Below, in pieces: positions 12,101 to 23,518 of a DNA stretch of 64,000 bases; within the stretch, counting starts at the first letter, position 1; the number at the start of each line of letters is the position of its first letter. This DNA comes from Callipepla californica brunnescens (lineage: Eukaryota; Chordata; Aves; Galliformes; Odontophoridae), in contig JALIRH010000097.1 in NCBI GenBank assembly GCA_023055505.1, positions 62,001 to 126,000 of the forward strand. The letters are read 5' to 3'. Position numbers and translations under genes: made by a program. Below the pieces are notes generated by a model. That model saw nothing but the letters and a program-made list of their open reading frames with translations. It was not told the origin of the DNA and searched no databases.

Positions 12101-12640
12101 AGAGGGGATGGGATGGGATGGGATGGGATGGGAAAGGGAAAGGGAAAGGGAAAGGGAAAAAAGGGAAGGGGAAGGGGAAGGGGAAGGGGAAGGGGAAGGG
12201 GGGAGGGGAAGGGGAAGGGGAAGGGGAAGGGGGAGGGGAAGGGGGAGGGGGAGGGGGAGGGGGAGGGGGAGGGGGAGGGGAAGGGGGAGGGGAAGGGGGA
12301 GGGGAAGGGGGAGGGGAGGGGAAGGGAGGGGAGGGGAGCGGAGGGGAGGAAAGGAAAGGAAAGGAAAGGAAAGGAAAGGAAAGGAAAGGAAAGGAAAGGA
12401 AAGGAAAGGAAAGGAAAGGAAAGGAAAGGAAAGGAAAGGAAAGGAAAGGAAAGGAAAGGAAAGGAAAGGAAAGGAAAGGAAAAGGAAAGGAAAGGAAAGG
12501 AAAGGAAAGGAAAGGAAAGGAAAGGAAAGGAAAGGAAAGGAAAGGAAAGGAAAGGAAAGGAAAGGAAAGGAAAGGAAAGGAAAGGAAAGGAAAGGAAAGG
12601 AAAGGAAAGGAAAGGAAAGATAAAAGAAGAAAAAGAAAAT
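12101..12640 (+). repeat. Composite polypurine microsatellite/minisatellite
   Basis: From left to right the unit changes: about five GGGAT (12104-12130), several GGGAAA (12131-12160), GGGGAA-type units (about 12164-12240), GGGGGA-type units (about 12240-12347), and then about 54 copies of AAAGG (12348-12619). From 12130 to 12620 the plus strand is entirely purine except for one C at 12339. A single extra A at about 12480 shifts the phase of the AAAGG array. The open frames here encode only Gly-Lys, Gly-Arg or Glu-Arg-Lys repeats and are artefacts of the array. Such tracts can form triplex DNA and, in the G-rich part, quadruplex. The array is probably length-variable. Confidence 0.97.
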
Positions 12641-13361
12641 TGAATTATTTTTTTACTTATCGATTAGTGTTGGCTGCTCTCATCTTCCCTTCCATTATTG
12701 CATCTCAACACCAATGTTGGCAGAGCAATATTCATTGTCCTTTCAAACTCTCACCCTTACCTATGCACCTTACCTAGCAGCTACAAAAATCAGTTTGATC
12801 AGTTTAATGATAACTGTGCACTCACAATGCAGTTCTTTCACCATTTTTTTTATCCAAATGGAAAACACTTAAAGAGAGGATAATACCAAATTTAATGTAT
12901 TGTTGTCTTCACTTCAGAAATGAAATAGCTCAAGGGCAGAAAATGACAAGTTAAACATTCCCAGTAAGTTTATACATAAATTTTTCAGTTCCTTGTAAGC
13001 AAATGAAGAGTTGAGGCAGATTCGCAGCCCTGAAAGGGAAGGAAGAAGTTATGTATTTATTCCATGGAAGTACAAAATAGTTTGTATTTCTTCCTCTGAA
13101 CAGTTCTGATTCTTGTCTCCTCTAAAAGCATGAATGCTTTGGCATAGCTTCGGATGCATTTGTGTGCAGGGAGACTACTTCTACTTTATCCAGTATACAA
13201 GATGTTTCAGCATTTTGATGATATCTTTAGTACACCTTCAAGCTTTCAAAATGAAGGATTTCATTTTTTCACTGTCATGGTGTCATGTTCCAGTGTATAG
13301 GAGAGAGACATGGTTCTTTGATTATGTGTATACCCGATGGCGAGATTAAGACACAATGGGT
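12641..13361. other. Unique sequence between purine array and LTR
   Basis: Nothing recognisable. The frames at 12698-12883 and 13134-13349 (plus) are short and lack coding features that I can support. Confidence 0.55.
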
Positions 13362-13365
13362 CAAA
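13362..13365. repeat. Candidate target-site duplication CAAA, left copy
   Basis: CAAA just before TGTTAG, repeated at 14156-14159. Four bases can match by chance, so it supports the LTR call only in part. Confidence 0.5.
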
Positions 13366-14155
13366 TGTTAGCCCAACCAGTTTATAACAAATACTAGTTG
13401 CTTAAGGATGTGGGGAAGGGAAGGTGAGCAATAGAAAAGGGATAAAAAGCAAGGAATCTTGGTAGAAAGCAAGAGAGATATAATCAACACCGTGTATCCA
13501 GTGAGGTTCGTAGTAGGTCCATTGATCTCAGGAACTTGTCTGGTCACCACGGGGGGTGGGAGAAAGCTGGGAAGCTTTGCAGCAAGCAGGCCAAGGGGTT
13601 CTTCCATAGATGTTTCCCCCTCAGGGAATTCTCTGACAAAGGTTTTTTTCTCTTTGGGAGTTCTCCAAAAGTTATTTTCTGAAAGTTCTTCTCCGAGGAT
13701 TCTTCTCAAGGAATTCTCCAAAATCCTTGATTCAGTGAAGGCCTTTTATTCCCCATTTCTCTCAGGTTTATTCTTTTCTCTTTGTTTGTGTGACATGTCT
13801 GGCCCAACAGATAAGCCAGCAGAGGATGTCACCTTCATTGCAATGAGGAGCATTATCGTCTTTTTGTGGTGGTCAGCTTCCCCAAGCTGTACCACCCCCC
13901 CAGAAAAGACTATTTGCCCCTATTTCTGCTTATCTTTACAACCACAAGCAGAGACACTGTGGCACGGTGACTCCCACCTAGATAACCTGCACTTTTCTCT
14001 TAGAGTCTTATCACCAGAAAGGCCTCACGGAGCAAGCTTTGAGACAAAAAAAAAGAAAACAGTTTCTGTCTTTCACACTTGGGGCTGGGATGAGGCCACC
14101 TCCAAGAGCATCAATTGCTGCTGAGAGCATTAGCAGGGTCTTCCTAACCTCATCA
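13366..14155 (-). mobile_element. Probable solo LTR on the minus strand
   Basis: The 790-bp block starts TGTTAGCCC and ends CTAACCTCATCA, and is flanked by CAAA at 13362-13365 and 14156-14159, as expected for a 4-bp target duplication. On the minus strand the layout resembles an LTR: a G/A-rich upstream part, a GGAATAAAAGGCC box (plus-strand 13741-13753) that could act as a TATA element, a C-rich leader, and an end reading AAACTGGTTGGGCTAACA. Within it, at 13612-13724, lies a run of degenerate GGAGAANNCC-like units. The 221-codon plus-strand frame (13459-14124) has no recognisable domain and begins with a non-ATG codon, so I regard it as incidental. I cannot name the family. A 4-bp duplication would suit a class I (gamma-like) element. 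No other copy is present in the window. Confidence 0.6.
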
Positions 14156-14159
14156 CAAA
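14156..14159. repeat. Candidate target-site duplication CAAA, right copy
   Basis: Pairs with 13362-13365. Confidence 0.5.
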
Positions 14160-17100
14160 CCATGGCCAGGGACTTGATAAAGATTACGAAGGTAATTAGG
14201 AAGTGTTAGTGCTCTTTGCATTAACTTTGTAGGTGACGTGCATATGTTAAACCATTGGTTACAGATTTGATTTACTTAGAAAGATTATACCATCTTATTG
14301 TTAGAAAATTTACAAATTTTGGTAGAAGCCTGGTTTTCATTCAACTATACATTTCCTGTCAACTTCCATGGGATCTGGAGTTTAGTTTTATGTAAAATGA
14401 AAGTGATTATTACCAAGCAGAACAGGATGGTATTTTGAATGGATTACAGTGAGAGCCACATCCATTTTCATAGATAAAAAGGAATTATTGCTTTTGGAGA
14501 GAAACACTGATCTATGCATAATTTTAATATAAAAAACATAGATTTTAAGATATATTTGTTAGGAAATAAATGTGGTAGGAAAAATGAGCTAATCCTAATA
14601 TTACCACAGGTTTAATGTTCAGAAATGTATCTGCATATACTGCAGCATAACAGGCTGGGATGATTGAATACCTTAGGAAAGAGCTCTGTAATATGCTGAA
14701 GTCATATGTGCAGCAGAGTCTGGAAGTAAGAAGAAATAATAGGTTTTAGCTTTCAAATAACTCTAGGATTGGTGGTTTGAATAAAAAGTATTCTTTTTTT
14801 TTTTTTCCTATCTCAGTAAGAACATTTAAAATAATTGAACCTGATAAGACTGCAGATTTCCACTTAGATCCACTTCCACTGTCCAGACTCAAGGCAACTG
14901 AACCAATGTAAGATTCAGTTTCATCTATTACAAAGTTTAAGAGAATCTGCAAAGGAAAAATCACTGATCATAAGCAGGAGTGTGAAAACCACATTATTCC
15001 ATATCCTTTGATCAAGATTTTGTGAGGCTCAGAGGTGTGCATTTTATTGAATTTATGATATGTCTGTGAAATGAAATCAAAGGAAATCAAGAACAATAAA
15101 TATGCCTTATAGTAGTACTGTAGGTGAAAATTACTCTACTCTTGGGGGTTTTTTAAGTTCACTAATTCAGGTTTATTCTTTAGCAGCAGGTTGCCTGAAG
15201 AAAAGCTATATCTGTGCCTGTGCATTTTGCAGCTGAATTATGATGCTAAAAATGGGCTCCAGTATTTGTTTGCTGGGGAGATCACATACTGGCCAGGAGT
15301 TTGAAACCACTAAGTCCAAATTTTGGCAATCCATATCTTCAGCATAGGAAGGATGGTGTTCTTCATAACCAACTGAGGGCCAAACATCTGGTGGTTTCTT
15401 CATGAGTTTACTCGGACCTGAAGATACTCATTTTCAGTAGCTGAATTGAAGATATCTGGGTAAGAAAGTAAATAAAATACATTTAAAAAAAGAAAAAGAA
15501 GTGAAAATATAACAGTTAAAAATATGCAGCGAAACTGGGGAGCTGCAAATGTAGAAGTACTTTATTTGTCACATTTCTGTCCCTCTGAAAGCTTTGCAGT
15601 CTTACGCTCAAAAAGTAAAATTTTCTGATATGACTTGTATGGAATAAAATCCAAGTAGAGGATTTATTGTTGTTGTTCTTGCTGAACTTAGGATTTAATT
15701 TATCTGTTTTGCTTCATTTTTCCCTCTTATTAGCAGTCTCAGAGTGGCATACAAACAGAAAGAAAAGAAGGAATAATTGGATTTTATCTAAGACAGAGGC
15801 AAGGTAAATGGTACCATATTTATTTCCTCATTTGGAAATGAAATTCTGCACTGTTTGAAACTCTCTCTGTTTCACAAGAAATTCTTCACTATTTTTAATT
15901 GATTTTTCTCTTTCTTAATCTTCAAAATACCTTTCTGTATTCACACTGTACAGTAAATGGAGCATAGCTTAAAATTCGGGTTGAAGGTTACATTTGAAGC
16001 AGAAGGTTTTATGTGAAATCAAAACTTTTTAAACCAATTCCTCAATATCTAGCTATCTTCATATATATATATATATATATATACACATGAAAAAATAGAT
16101 GGTGGTCCAGGGGAACCTCTCCTACTACGTTTTCCAACTCCTAAAAGCCTTCCTCATACCAAAAGAGCAAAGCTTCAAACATCTCCTGTCCTTTCCCTGT
16201 CTTTCATTTTTTTCCTTAGTATATCACACAGTGATTAGAGAAGCTGCAGCAATTGATGCCTTTCAGTGGCCTGTGTCTTCCCTGCACATGTGAGATGGGC
16301 TCTCCTTCATGTCAGTGGGTTGTGTCCTATTAGGAACTAATAAGAGCATCACCACCAGGAAGCCAGGCTCCCTGTCAGGAGTGATGGCTCTCCACATGTT
16401 ACTTTCATATGTTGCTGAAAAAGTGTCTGCAAGGCTTGACCTCATCTCTGTTTTGTCATTTTATTCTCCCTTCACAGCCTCATGTCACAAAAAGTACATC
16501 TTCCCCTGCCTTTCAACTCACAGAAGAGAGCCAGGTGCTCGATTTCAGTTTTTAAAAGGAGATTATAAATACATTCTTGGAAAATTTTGCACATTTGGCT
16601 AGCAGAGTTTCTTTTGGCTTTGAATCCTTCACTATTGATTATTTCCTTTTTTTTTTTTTGGTTTGTTTGAGTCTTTCTTGAAAAATGACAGTGCTGGATT
16701 ATTCCAGCACCTGGGGCTACCTCCCACTTTATTTGATTCATCTGTTGCTCAATCCTTCCATATTCCAATTTTCACTTCAAACCTGCCTCCCTGTACTACT
16801 CTCTAGCTGAATTGTGCATACACTTTTGCTTTTCAAATCCTTTTCTGGAACCCATGATACTCTTCTTATTCCAGCTCTTGCATTTCCGCACCACAGTAGG
16901 AAAACTTTCTTATTCAGGAAAGCACTGGAGCATGTTTGATTTTACCACAAGGGTTTTTTGAACCAGAGCTTCTATTTAATCCACTTAGTTTTTTTATTGA
17001 TGAGCTCCACTGCCCAGAGGCTGAAGTCAGCAAAGCTTTTATGCTCGTTTAGCTGATTCCAGGGATCGCTTAGAGTTAAGAACATTCTTAGATGTTTCTC

Positions 17101-18335
17101 TAAATTGGAGCCAAGATGTTTTTCTTCCACAGGGACACAACAATAAAATTGTGATCCTAATTTCTAAAGGTCTAAAAAAACTGTCTGCTTTCTGATTAGA
17201 ACAGTTTATCATGCATTTCAAATCTCAAAAGACCAATGATACCACAAACCAGTTTCACAAATAGGAAGCCATTATCACTGCTTTGTTCTGTATTCCACAT
17301 ATGATAATGAGATACAATGCTAAAAACCAGGCTATTTGAACTGGCCAAAAAGCACAAATGTAGCACCATATTCTGAGTAGGTCTTGGTCATTAAACTTCA
17401 TATTTCTGTTCTTAGTTAGAGATATCTATGTAAAATATCTTTCTGAAATAGTATTACTGAACTTCATATAATTAATAAGAAATGAGAGTTCTGATTGATT
17501 TTGAAATAGAACATGAACTTATACATTGATTGTCCTTTGGTACTGCTTTAAAGTTAAATCCCAAAATAAGACAGGCAATCAATGTTGTCTCTCCCAATAA
17601 TAACCTGAAACCAAGAACCACCTTTTTCTCAAAGTGGTAAGATTTATTTAAGGTAGGAACTCCACATCTGCATACAACTACTTGGAATGAAATTATGATC
17701 ACTTTACCGACATGGGTAAGGCCCACATATTGTGACTGTGGAAAGAAGGGCTCTTCAGGGAAACTCTAGAGCATACAGTTAAATCAAAGCGGATGTGCCA
17801 GCAGTGGCACTGTTATAGGAGTAGTCAGTTAAATGAAATATTGTCCAGCCCATGTTGCACAGCCTGGAAAAAGACACTTAGGCACTTGGTCAGTGCTAAT
17901 CATCTCAGTAACTTCAGCAAAACCCAGACATTTCTTACATTCTTCAAGGCATTTTCATTACAAAAAGAAGTTCTTGTCTAAAATAGATTACATTCAGTAA
18001 ACAGATCATAATTAAACCAGTGTCTTAGAAATCATAAGGCTTAAAGTGCTTTATGAACTAGTTCCTTTACTCCACAATCATTCTTCATTATCCTTCAATT
18101 CCTGTTGTACTGACTTACAATAAAACTTCCTACAAAATTCCTACAATTTCCTATAAAACTAATTGCATTTCCACACCATTAAAATAACTTTGAAAATAAT
18201 ACTTTAGACATTCTAAAATATCTCCCCAAATGATCTGCAAAGTCACTGCCCAGGTAGTTTGGGAAGGCTTTTCTATCATTACAGTCTAACATAATTACCT
18301 TAATAGGAAAGGCAATGAAAGAAATAACTAAGAAA
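14160..18335. other. Unique AT-rich DNA with short homopolymers
   Basis: Contains T13 at 14794-14806, an (AT)11 tract at 16061-16082 (listed) and T13 at 16647-16659. Frames such as 16309-16602 (plus), 16472-16768 (minus) and 17472-17726 (minus) show no domain that I know. No gene, RNA or transposon was recognised. Confidence 0.5.
16061..16084. repeat. (AT)n dinucleotide microsatellite
   Basis: Eleven AT units followed by ACAC. Likely length-variable. Confidence 0.95.
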
Positions 18336-18412
18336 CAAATAGAAATAAATAGAAATAGAAATTAGAAATAGAAATAGAAATAGAAATAGAAATAAATAGA
18401 AAAATAGAAAAG
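18336..18412. repeat. (AAATAG)n hexanucleotide microsatellite
   Basis: Imperfect AAATAG/AAATAAATAG units, about 77 bp. The minus-strand frame 18300-18803 ends in this repeat, which explains its Leu/Phe/Ile/Tyr-rich C-terminus. Confidence 0.93.
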
Positions 18413-21400
18413 CATTTGCACCTGATGTAGGCACACTAGCTTGGACTACAGTGTTACCAAGCATGCAGCATTTCCAGCACCCAACCATAAATGACACATC
18501 AGATTTCAATAGGATGGCACTGATAGATTTGCAGCAAGGATTATTTACTGGTTCCTCTTCCACAGTGAAAAAGTAAGGAGCTACCCTATATAGCAGTTCA
18601 TATTTCATCCTCTGCTCTCTCTCACGTTCCTGAAGATGGGCAAGAGTGGAATCTGGCATGTGGCAGGGTTGCAGGAACAGCTCAGCATCAGATGCAGCTG
18701 ATAGCTGCATGAGTTTGTCACCTTTGGGTTCAAGGCTGTCTGAGGACTGAGCTGCCAGCATGAAGGAGAGTGTGGCTTTGTGAGCTGGGTTTACCCCTAG
18801 CACTCATATATGATTTAGCAGAGAGACTGCATAGAGACAATTTGACTTAGCCAATTACTTTGATTATTTCTCTGGATGCCTTCATTTAGATGTTTGAAAT
18901 CTCTCCATAGTTTAAACTTTGTTTCTGTCTCCGCCATTTGAAAGTTGTCTTACATGACCTCATGAGCTAATAGAAAGCAGACTTTGAGATTTTTTTTCAT
19001 TAATATCGTGCATACCACATGGGAGTGAGGTGGCTGAAGTCAAGTCAGCTGGCGTCCACTGCGGTGAATGTAACTTGCAGTTTTAATTTTGCTTCTCTAG
19101 ATTGAGTGCAAAATTCAGCTTTGAAGAAGGAGTGTATAAAGAGAACATAACATACATAGAAAAATAATACTGGTGCTAAAGAGAACATGCAAAATTATTT
19201 CTGCAATGCTTTGTCATTCCAAAGAAAACAACACACCAAAGTGATAAAATACAAGAAAAAGAAACATGACCAAAAGCAACTGAACATTACATTTTGTGGA
19301 GTGTCAGTCCATCATCGCTGCAGGACGCATGACAATGATATACCATTTATTCCTTACCAAAAATTATCTTTACTCAGCAGGACATCTGTTGTGCATGAAA
19401 CTCACATTAATGCTCATGGAAGAGCCATGTATTTTGGCCTCCCAAGGCTGAGGCAATTTTGTCTCTCTCGATAATTTACTGACATTATTAGGATATTTCA
19501 TGCATTTGCTGATGGCATTATACCAGAATTACACTGATGTAACTCTTTACATATTGGCTATTCTGATGCAGACTGATTTCTTGCAGAAAAAGTAGTGTGC
19601 TGTAAAATGAATTTATGGCATAGCAAAAACTCTTCATTTAGATCACATACAGACATCCTTTGTGGGCATGAAGTTCCAGATTCAAGCTATTGTTCATTTA
19701 GCAGTCTACATAATTTATGCCACTTTTAAAGAGAGACAACATGCGTGGAATGGGATAGATTCCCATAACAACCTAATACATATTTTCTCACGTAGACAAG
19801 CCTTCAGGCAGAGTGGATGTTAAAGTCAGTGAAACAATGGATGAGAAACCCTGTAGGGGGATTTCATCCAGAATAAAAAGATACCAGGTCTTCTTTAATA
19901 GGAAAACAAACAAAACAAGGAAACAAAAACTTATCTTAGGAACAACTGTTTGTCACTCTAACATTCTCAGAAACCTGTGCCCAGGCTAGTTAGACCTGTA
20001 GCAAAGTCTGTACTTGGCTTGAGATCGGATAATTTGTTTTTCATTCAGTACACAATTTGTATTTGCTAGAAAGTACATCTATGAAAAGTTGAACTGAGTG
20101 ATTAGAATTTCTCATTCAAGACTCCCAAGACCTATTTTATATTCTTTACCAAATTCTCAAAAAATAATAGAAAGGAGATAGTTATTAGAAAGTTCACCGG
20201 ACATTTAATCTATCCCCATCCCAAAGCATAATGAGTTCAGTGAAATTGTTGATATCGTAGAATAAATCAGAGCAAGTCATAAGGAGATGAAATCCTGTGC
20301 AGGTTATCCTCCTGCCACTGTTTTTCCTGCACAAAGTAGCTGCACAACTACAGAGCAAAAAACCTGCAGCTTCAATGACTAATGTTATTAAGAACTGCAA
20401 GAAGCTGGCTGCTTTGATAATTCTCTTGTTAAACATATATGATAAGAAATCCGAATCAGAAAGCAGTATAGCACAAAGGTCAAACTGTTTTCCTTCCACT
20501 AGAAATTGCATGGAATATTAAATAATGGAAATTTTAGATAATTTATGCTCCAGACAAAGGTTGTAACAAGAATGAGAAACTGAAGCAACTAATTCTTCAT
20601 ATGGGAAACAGTAAAATTATAATTCACTGTAATCGTTGCCTTTAGATTATAATTTTCTAGTTCCCTTGGGTTCCACAGTAGGAGAAATGGAAGGAGCATG
20701 TAGAAGGACTTAAAAAGAAATTTATATCAGTGAAAGAAATTAGCTCACAAATAGTTTTGGAATATATCATAAGTTCTTCAGCAGAGCTGCTAAAACCAAA
20801 GTAGAAAGTTTTATCTAGCTTGTCAGATTTCTTTTACTCATGGTCTTTTCAATTAAAAATTCAATAAATATTTAACTGAAAACTTATTCAGTAAACAAAC
20901 TTGTGTAAGGTGCTGATGAAAAAAAATACACCAACACTTATTGGATCCTCTCAGTTATTCTCCAGTTTTGCATATCTTTGATCTGACCTTTATCTGAAAC
21001 AAGGAAACAGGGAGCATCACCAGCCCACCTTTAGGAAGCACAGCCTGTCATGTGAGGTCTGGCTCCCTGCATGCTCATAACAGAAACAGTGCCCTGACGA
21101 CATCCAGCAGTGATAGCACAGAAAGCTTATATGTTCTGCCCTTTCTCTCCAAAATGTAGTTTGTAATGATGACAGAAGAGACCACAGAGCCAGAGAGATT
21201 TTTGAACTTTCTGTAAGGGCAGAATTTTTGTGCTCATGCATACATAAGTCTCACTTGGTCTGTGACCAGTGGCTGTGGATGAAGGGAAGGGTATGAAAAG
21301 AAGTGAGTGAGACAACACCTTTAAACGTGCAAAATGGTGCAAAGTTACACCATTTTTCAACTTCAGCCATTCTATCCTCTTCTCCACACCAAAAAAATAT

Positions 21401-22632
21401 AGATTATTGGGCAAAAGCTGCTATGGTTGTTGATATCCCAAGAGCAATCTGCAGTTTTGAAGCCAAATGAATCATCACCTCAGTGAGCATCCCTGTCACT
21501 TGCAGGAAAAGACTGTTGTCTTTCAGAACACTTGGCAGTAACTCAAGGAAATTCAGAGTAGACACTTTGAAATTAAAAGTCTCACCACAGGGGCACAACT
21601 CACAAGTTCTCTGCCATGAAATGCTGCTTTGCTGCTTGTAGGGGGTCTGGTTTCATCAGGAAGCAGTGGGAAGGACAGTTTTGTTTTATTCATATACGGA
21701 GCAGGATTCATTAACATTTTTAATTAAAAAAAAGAGAGAGAGAGAGAATTTAGTGAAAATCAATTCGATTTCATTATTTATTACCAAAGCACATTCATTA
21801 GATATATGTTCACTATTGAAAGTTGATTGGCCTGAAAGGTCTGCAGTCTCCAAGTAAATCCATGCAAAGTCAGAATGGAGGAGGTGAGCTCAGAATACTC
21901 TCCCATGATCTCTGTGGACATTTCTCTCTTCTCCAAAATTACCAAAATATATTAATGAAAGGAAGGGAGAACAAGTTTGCTTTGGGTACCATCAGCATCA
22001 TGACTGCCCTCAGTAAGGAATACGTATGCTGAGATGAGAATGAGCAGCTCTTTCTAATAAAGTCAAATTTTCAGTTAAGAATCTACATAACACATTTCTG
22101 CTGTGCCACACAAAATATTCCAAAGGACATCCATTCTGTTTTTAATACCATGAAATGAAGGGAAATATTTGAGCTCCTCCTACAGTATGTGCTAATACCA
22201 GTTTAGCAGCTCCTTTGCCAGGAGAGAGAATGGCATCCCTACACACTAGATGGTCTAAAGCCTTTCTGTTTCACATCTCATTTTCATTGCAGCCCATCTG
22301 AGTTTGTCTAATAGATAGACTTCTATTGCATCAGTCGGTGCAGCTGATAGAAACAAAGCCATCCAGAAGCACTGGAGCACTTCAGAGTATGTATAAAGGT
22401 ATTCTATTTGCTGAACTGAGACAATGATGGTTGTTGTTGGGAGGGTAGATTTCTGGATTAAAAATGTTTTCCTCTCTCATGCTTGAGCTAGCAGTGAAAA
22501 TGGAAAAAGAATTATTTAGCTGTATCTTTACCATTGTTTTTTTCCTTTCACTGCAGATTCTTGATCATGCTTTGCTGAAACCATGTTTTTGAGCACATCT
22601 GTCTAATAAACCTGAGTTTACATAATCTAGGG
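18413..22632. other. Unique sequence, no supported gene
   Basis: The minus-strand open frame 18300-18803 (167 codons) has an unremarkable N-terminal 130 residues and a tail made from the hexanucleotide repeat. I know no family for it and see no exon context. Other frames (19187-19474, 20194-20511 minus, 21127-21414 minus) are equally unsupported. A small (AG)n tract lies at 21733-21747. Confidence 0.5.
21727..21748. repeat. A-run followed by (AG)7
   Basis: A short A-tract runs into an AGAGAG stretch. A minor microsatellite. Confidence 0.9.
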
Positions 22633-22680
22633 GTGCGTGCGTGTGCGCGCGTGTGTGTGTGCACGTGTGTGCATGTGCAT
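22633..22680. repeat. 48-bp alternating purine-pyrimidine tract
   Basis: Mixed GTGC, GCGC, GTGT and CATG dinucleotides alternate purine and pyrimidine without a break for 48 bases. This is the class of sequence most able to adopt Z-DNA. It ends 40 bp upstream of the LTR at 22721. Confidence 0.95.
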
Positions 22681-22715
22681 TGGATAAAATCAGATTTTAT
22701 GCAATTTCAAACTAT

Positions 22716-22720
22716 TCCAC
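22716..22720. repeat. Target-site duplication TCCAC, left copy
   Basis: TCCAC immediately precedes TGTATGGG and is repeated exactly at 23070-23074. Confidence 0.9.
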
Positions 22721-23069
22721 TGTATGGGAACTGTTGAACCACAGCCTGAACCACTGATCGATCACCTGAGGCGAGCACTGAGTCAGCCACAGGGGCACAG
22801 GTGAAGGTAATGTACCTGTGTGATTGGAAGGGGTGGAGTCTGGCTCCACCTCTCCCAGATCCTATTTAAGGGCTGACCACCACCAGGGAAGGATTTTTTG
22901 TTGGAGATTCCTCTCTAGTGGAGTTATTGATGAGCATCAACCATTGTAAAAGGTGAGCCACTCTCTTCTTACCAGTTGTCTGTATACCATCTGCTTAATC
23001 CTACTGAAATTATATCATCTTCCACGTTATTTTCTTTGTGTGCTGTTCTTGGGGGTTATTTGCCCTACA
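22721..23069 (+). mobile_element. Solo LTR (family with second copy at 23.5 kb)
   Basis: A 349-bp LTR from TGTATGGGAACTG to TTTGCCCTACA. The ends form an imperfect inverted pair (TGTATGGG / CCCTACA), and the element lies between perfect 5-bp copies of TCCAC (22716-22720, 23070-23074), as in class III retroviruses. Promoter-like signs are an inverted CCAAT word (GATTGGA), GGGGTGGAG, and CTATTTAAG at 22862-22870 as a TATA-type box. About 80 bp downstream is AGGTGAGC (22951-22958), a good splice-donor consensus that is kept in the second copy. No retroviral coding sequence follows, so this is a solo LTR. I cannot assign a repeat-library name. Confidence 0.85.
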
Positions 23070-23074
23070 TCCAC
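23070..23074. repeat. Target-site duplication TCCAC, right copy
   Basis: Matches 22716-22720 exactly and follows the CCCTACA end. Confidence 0.9.
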
Positions 23075-23229
23075 AAAACTGAACAAGTCTGTCTGTACTT
23101 TTTTGTTACTGTATAGCAGTTCAGTGTAGTATATAGCCAGCTGCCTTGGTGGACTTAAAACCAGGTGATATTCCCCTGCCTTCATCCCATTATTCCCCAG
23201 GATAGCTGGGCTGAGCAGACCACCATCAA

Positions 23230-23518
23230 ATCACAAATTCACATAATGTCCTTAGCTGAAGGGGATCCACAAGGGTTGAGTTCAACTCCCATCCTCACAC
23301 AGGACCACCAAAAACCCACAGCCTACATCTGAAAGTGGTGACCTGATGCTCCATGATCTCTGACAGCTCAGGGATGTGACCACTGGCTTGGAGAGCCTGC
23401 TCCATACTCACTATCCTCTGGTGCAAAACCTTCTCCTAATACACACCCTCATACAGCTCTATTCTACAGTTCCCTGTTGTTTTCTCTCTGCAAGAAGCTA
23501 AAGGGCTTGCTTCCCTCC
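23230..23518 (-). mobile_element. CR1 LINE 3' fragment, minus strand
   Basis: Starts with ATCACAAATTCACATAATG, a diverged version of the reversed CR1 terminus (TCACAGAATCACAGAATG). It then follows the CR1 order: GGATCCACAAGGGTTGAGTT, CAACTCCCATCC, CACAGGACCACCAAAAACCC, GATGTGACCACTGGCTTGGA, GAGCCTGCTCCATACTCACT and AACCTTCTCCTAATACACAC. It ends exactly where the second LTR copy starts. Old and noncoding; the minus-strand frame 23436-23648 overlaps it only by chance. Confidence 0.8.

Noticed and set aside
12074..12777. Three overlapping long open frames (171-219 codons) rich in Gly, Lys, Arg and Glu
   Set aside because: They are direct translations of the purine array and run in all three frames. 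No gene would be expected to do so.
13459..14124. 221-codon plus-strand frame, the longest outside simple repeats
   Set aside because: It begins with a non-ATG codon, has no known domain and lies across a probable LTR read in the other direction.
18336..18412. Short-period repeat checked as a possible CRISPR-like array
   Set aside because: There are no spacers. It is a simple hexanucleotide microsatellite in a eukaryotic genome.
18300..18803. 167-codon minus-strand frame with a hydrophobic C-terminus that looks like a membrane segment
   Set aside because: The hydrophobic tail is the AAATAG microsatellite in reverse; the rest matches no family I know.
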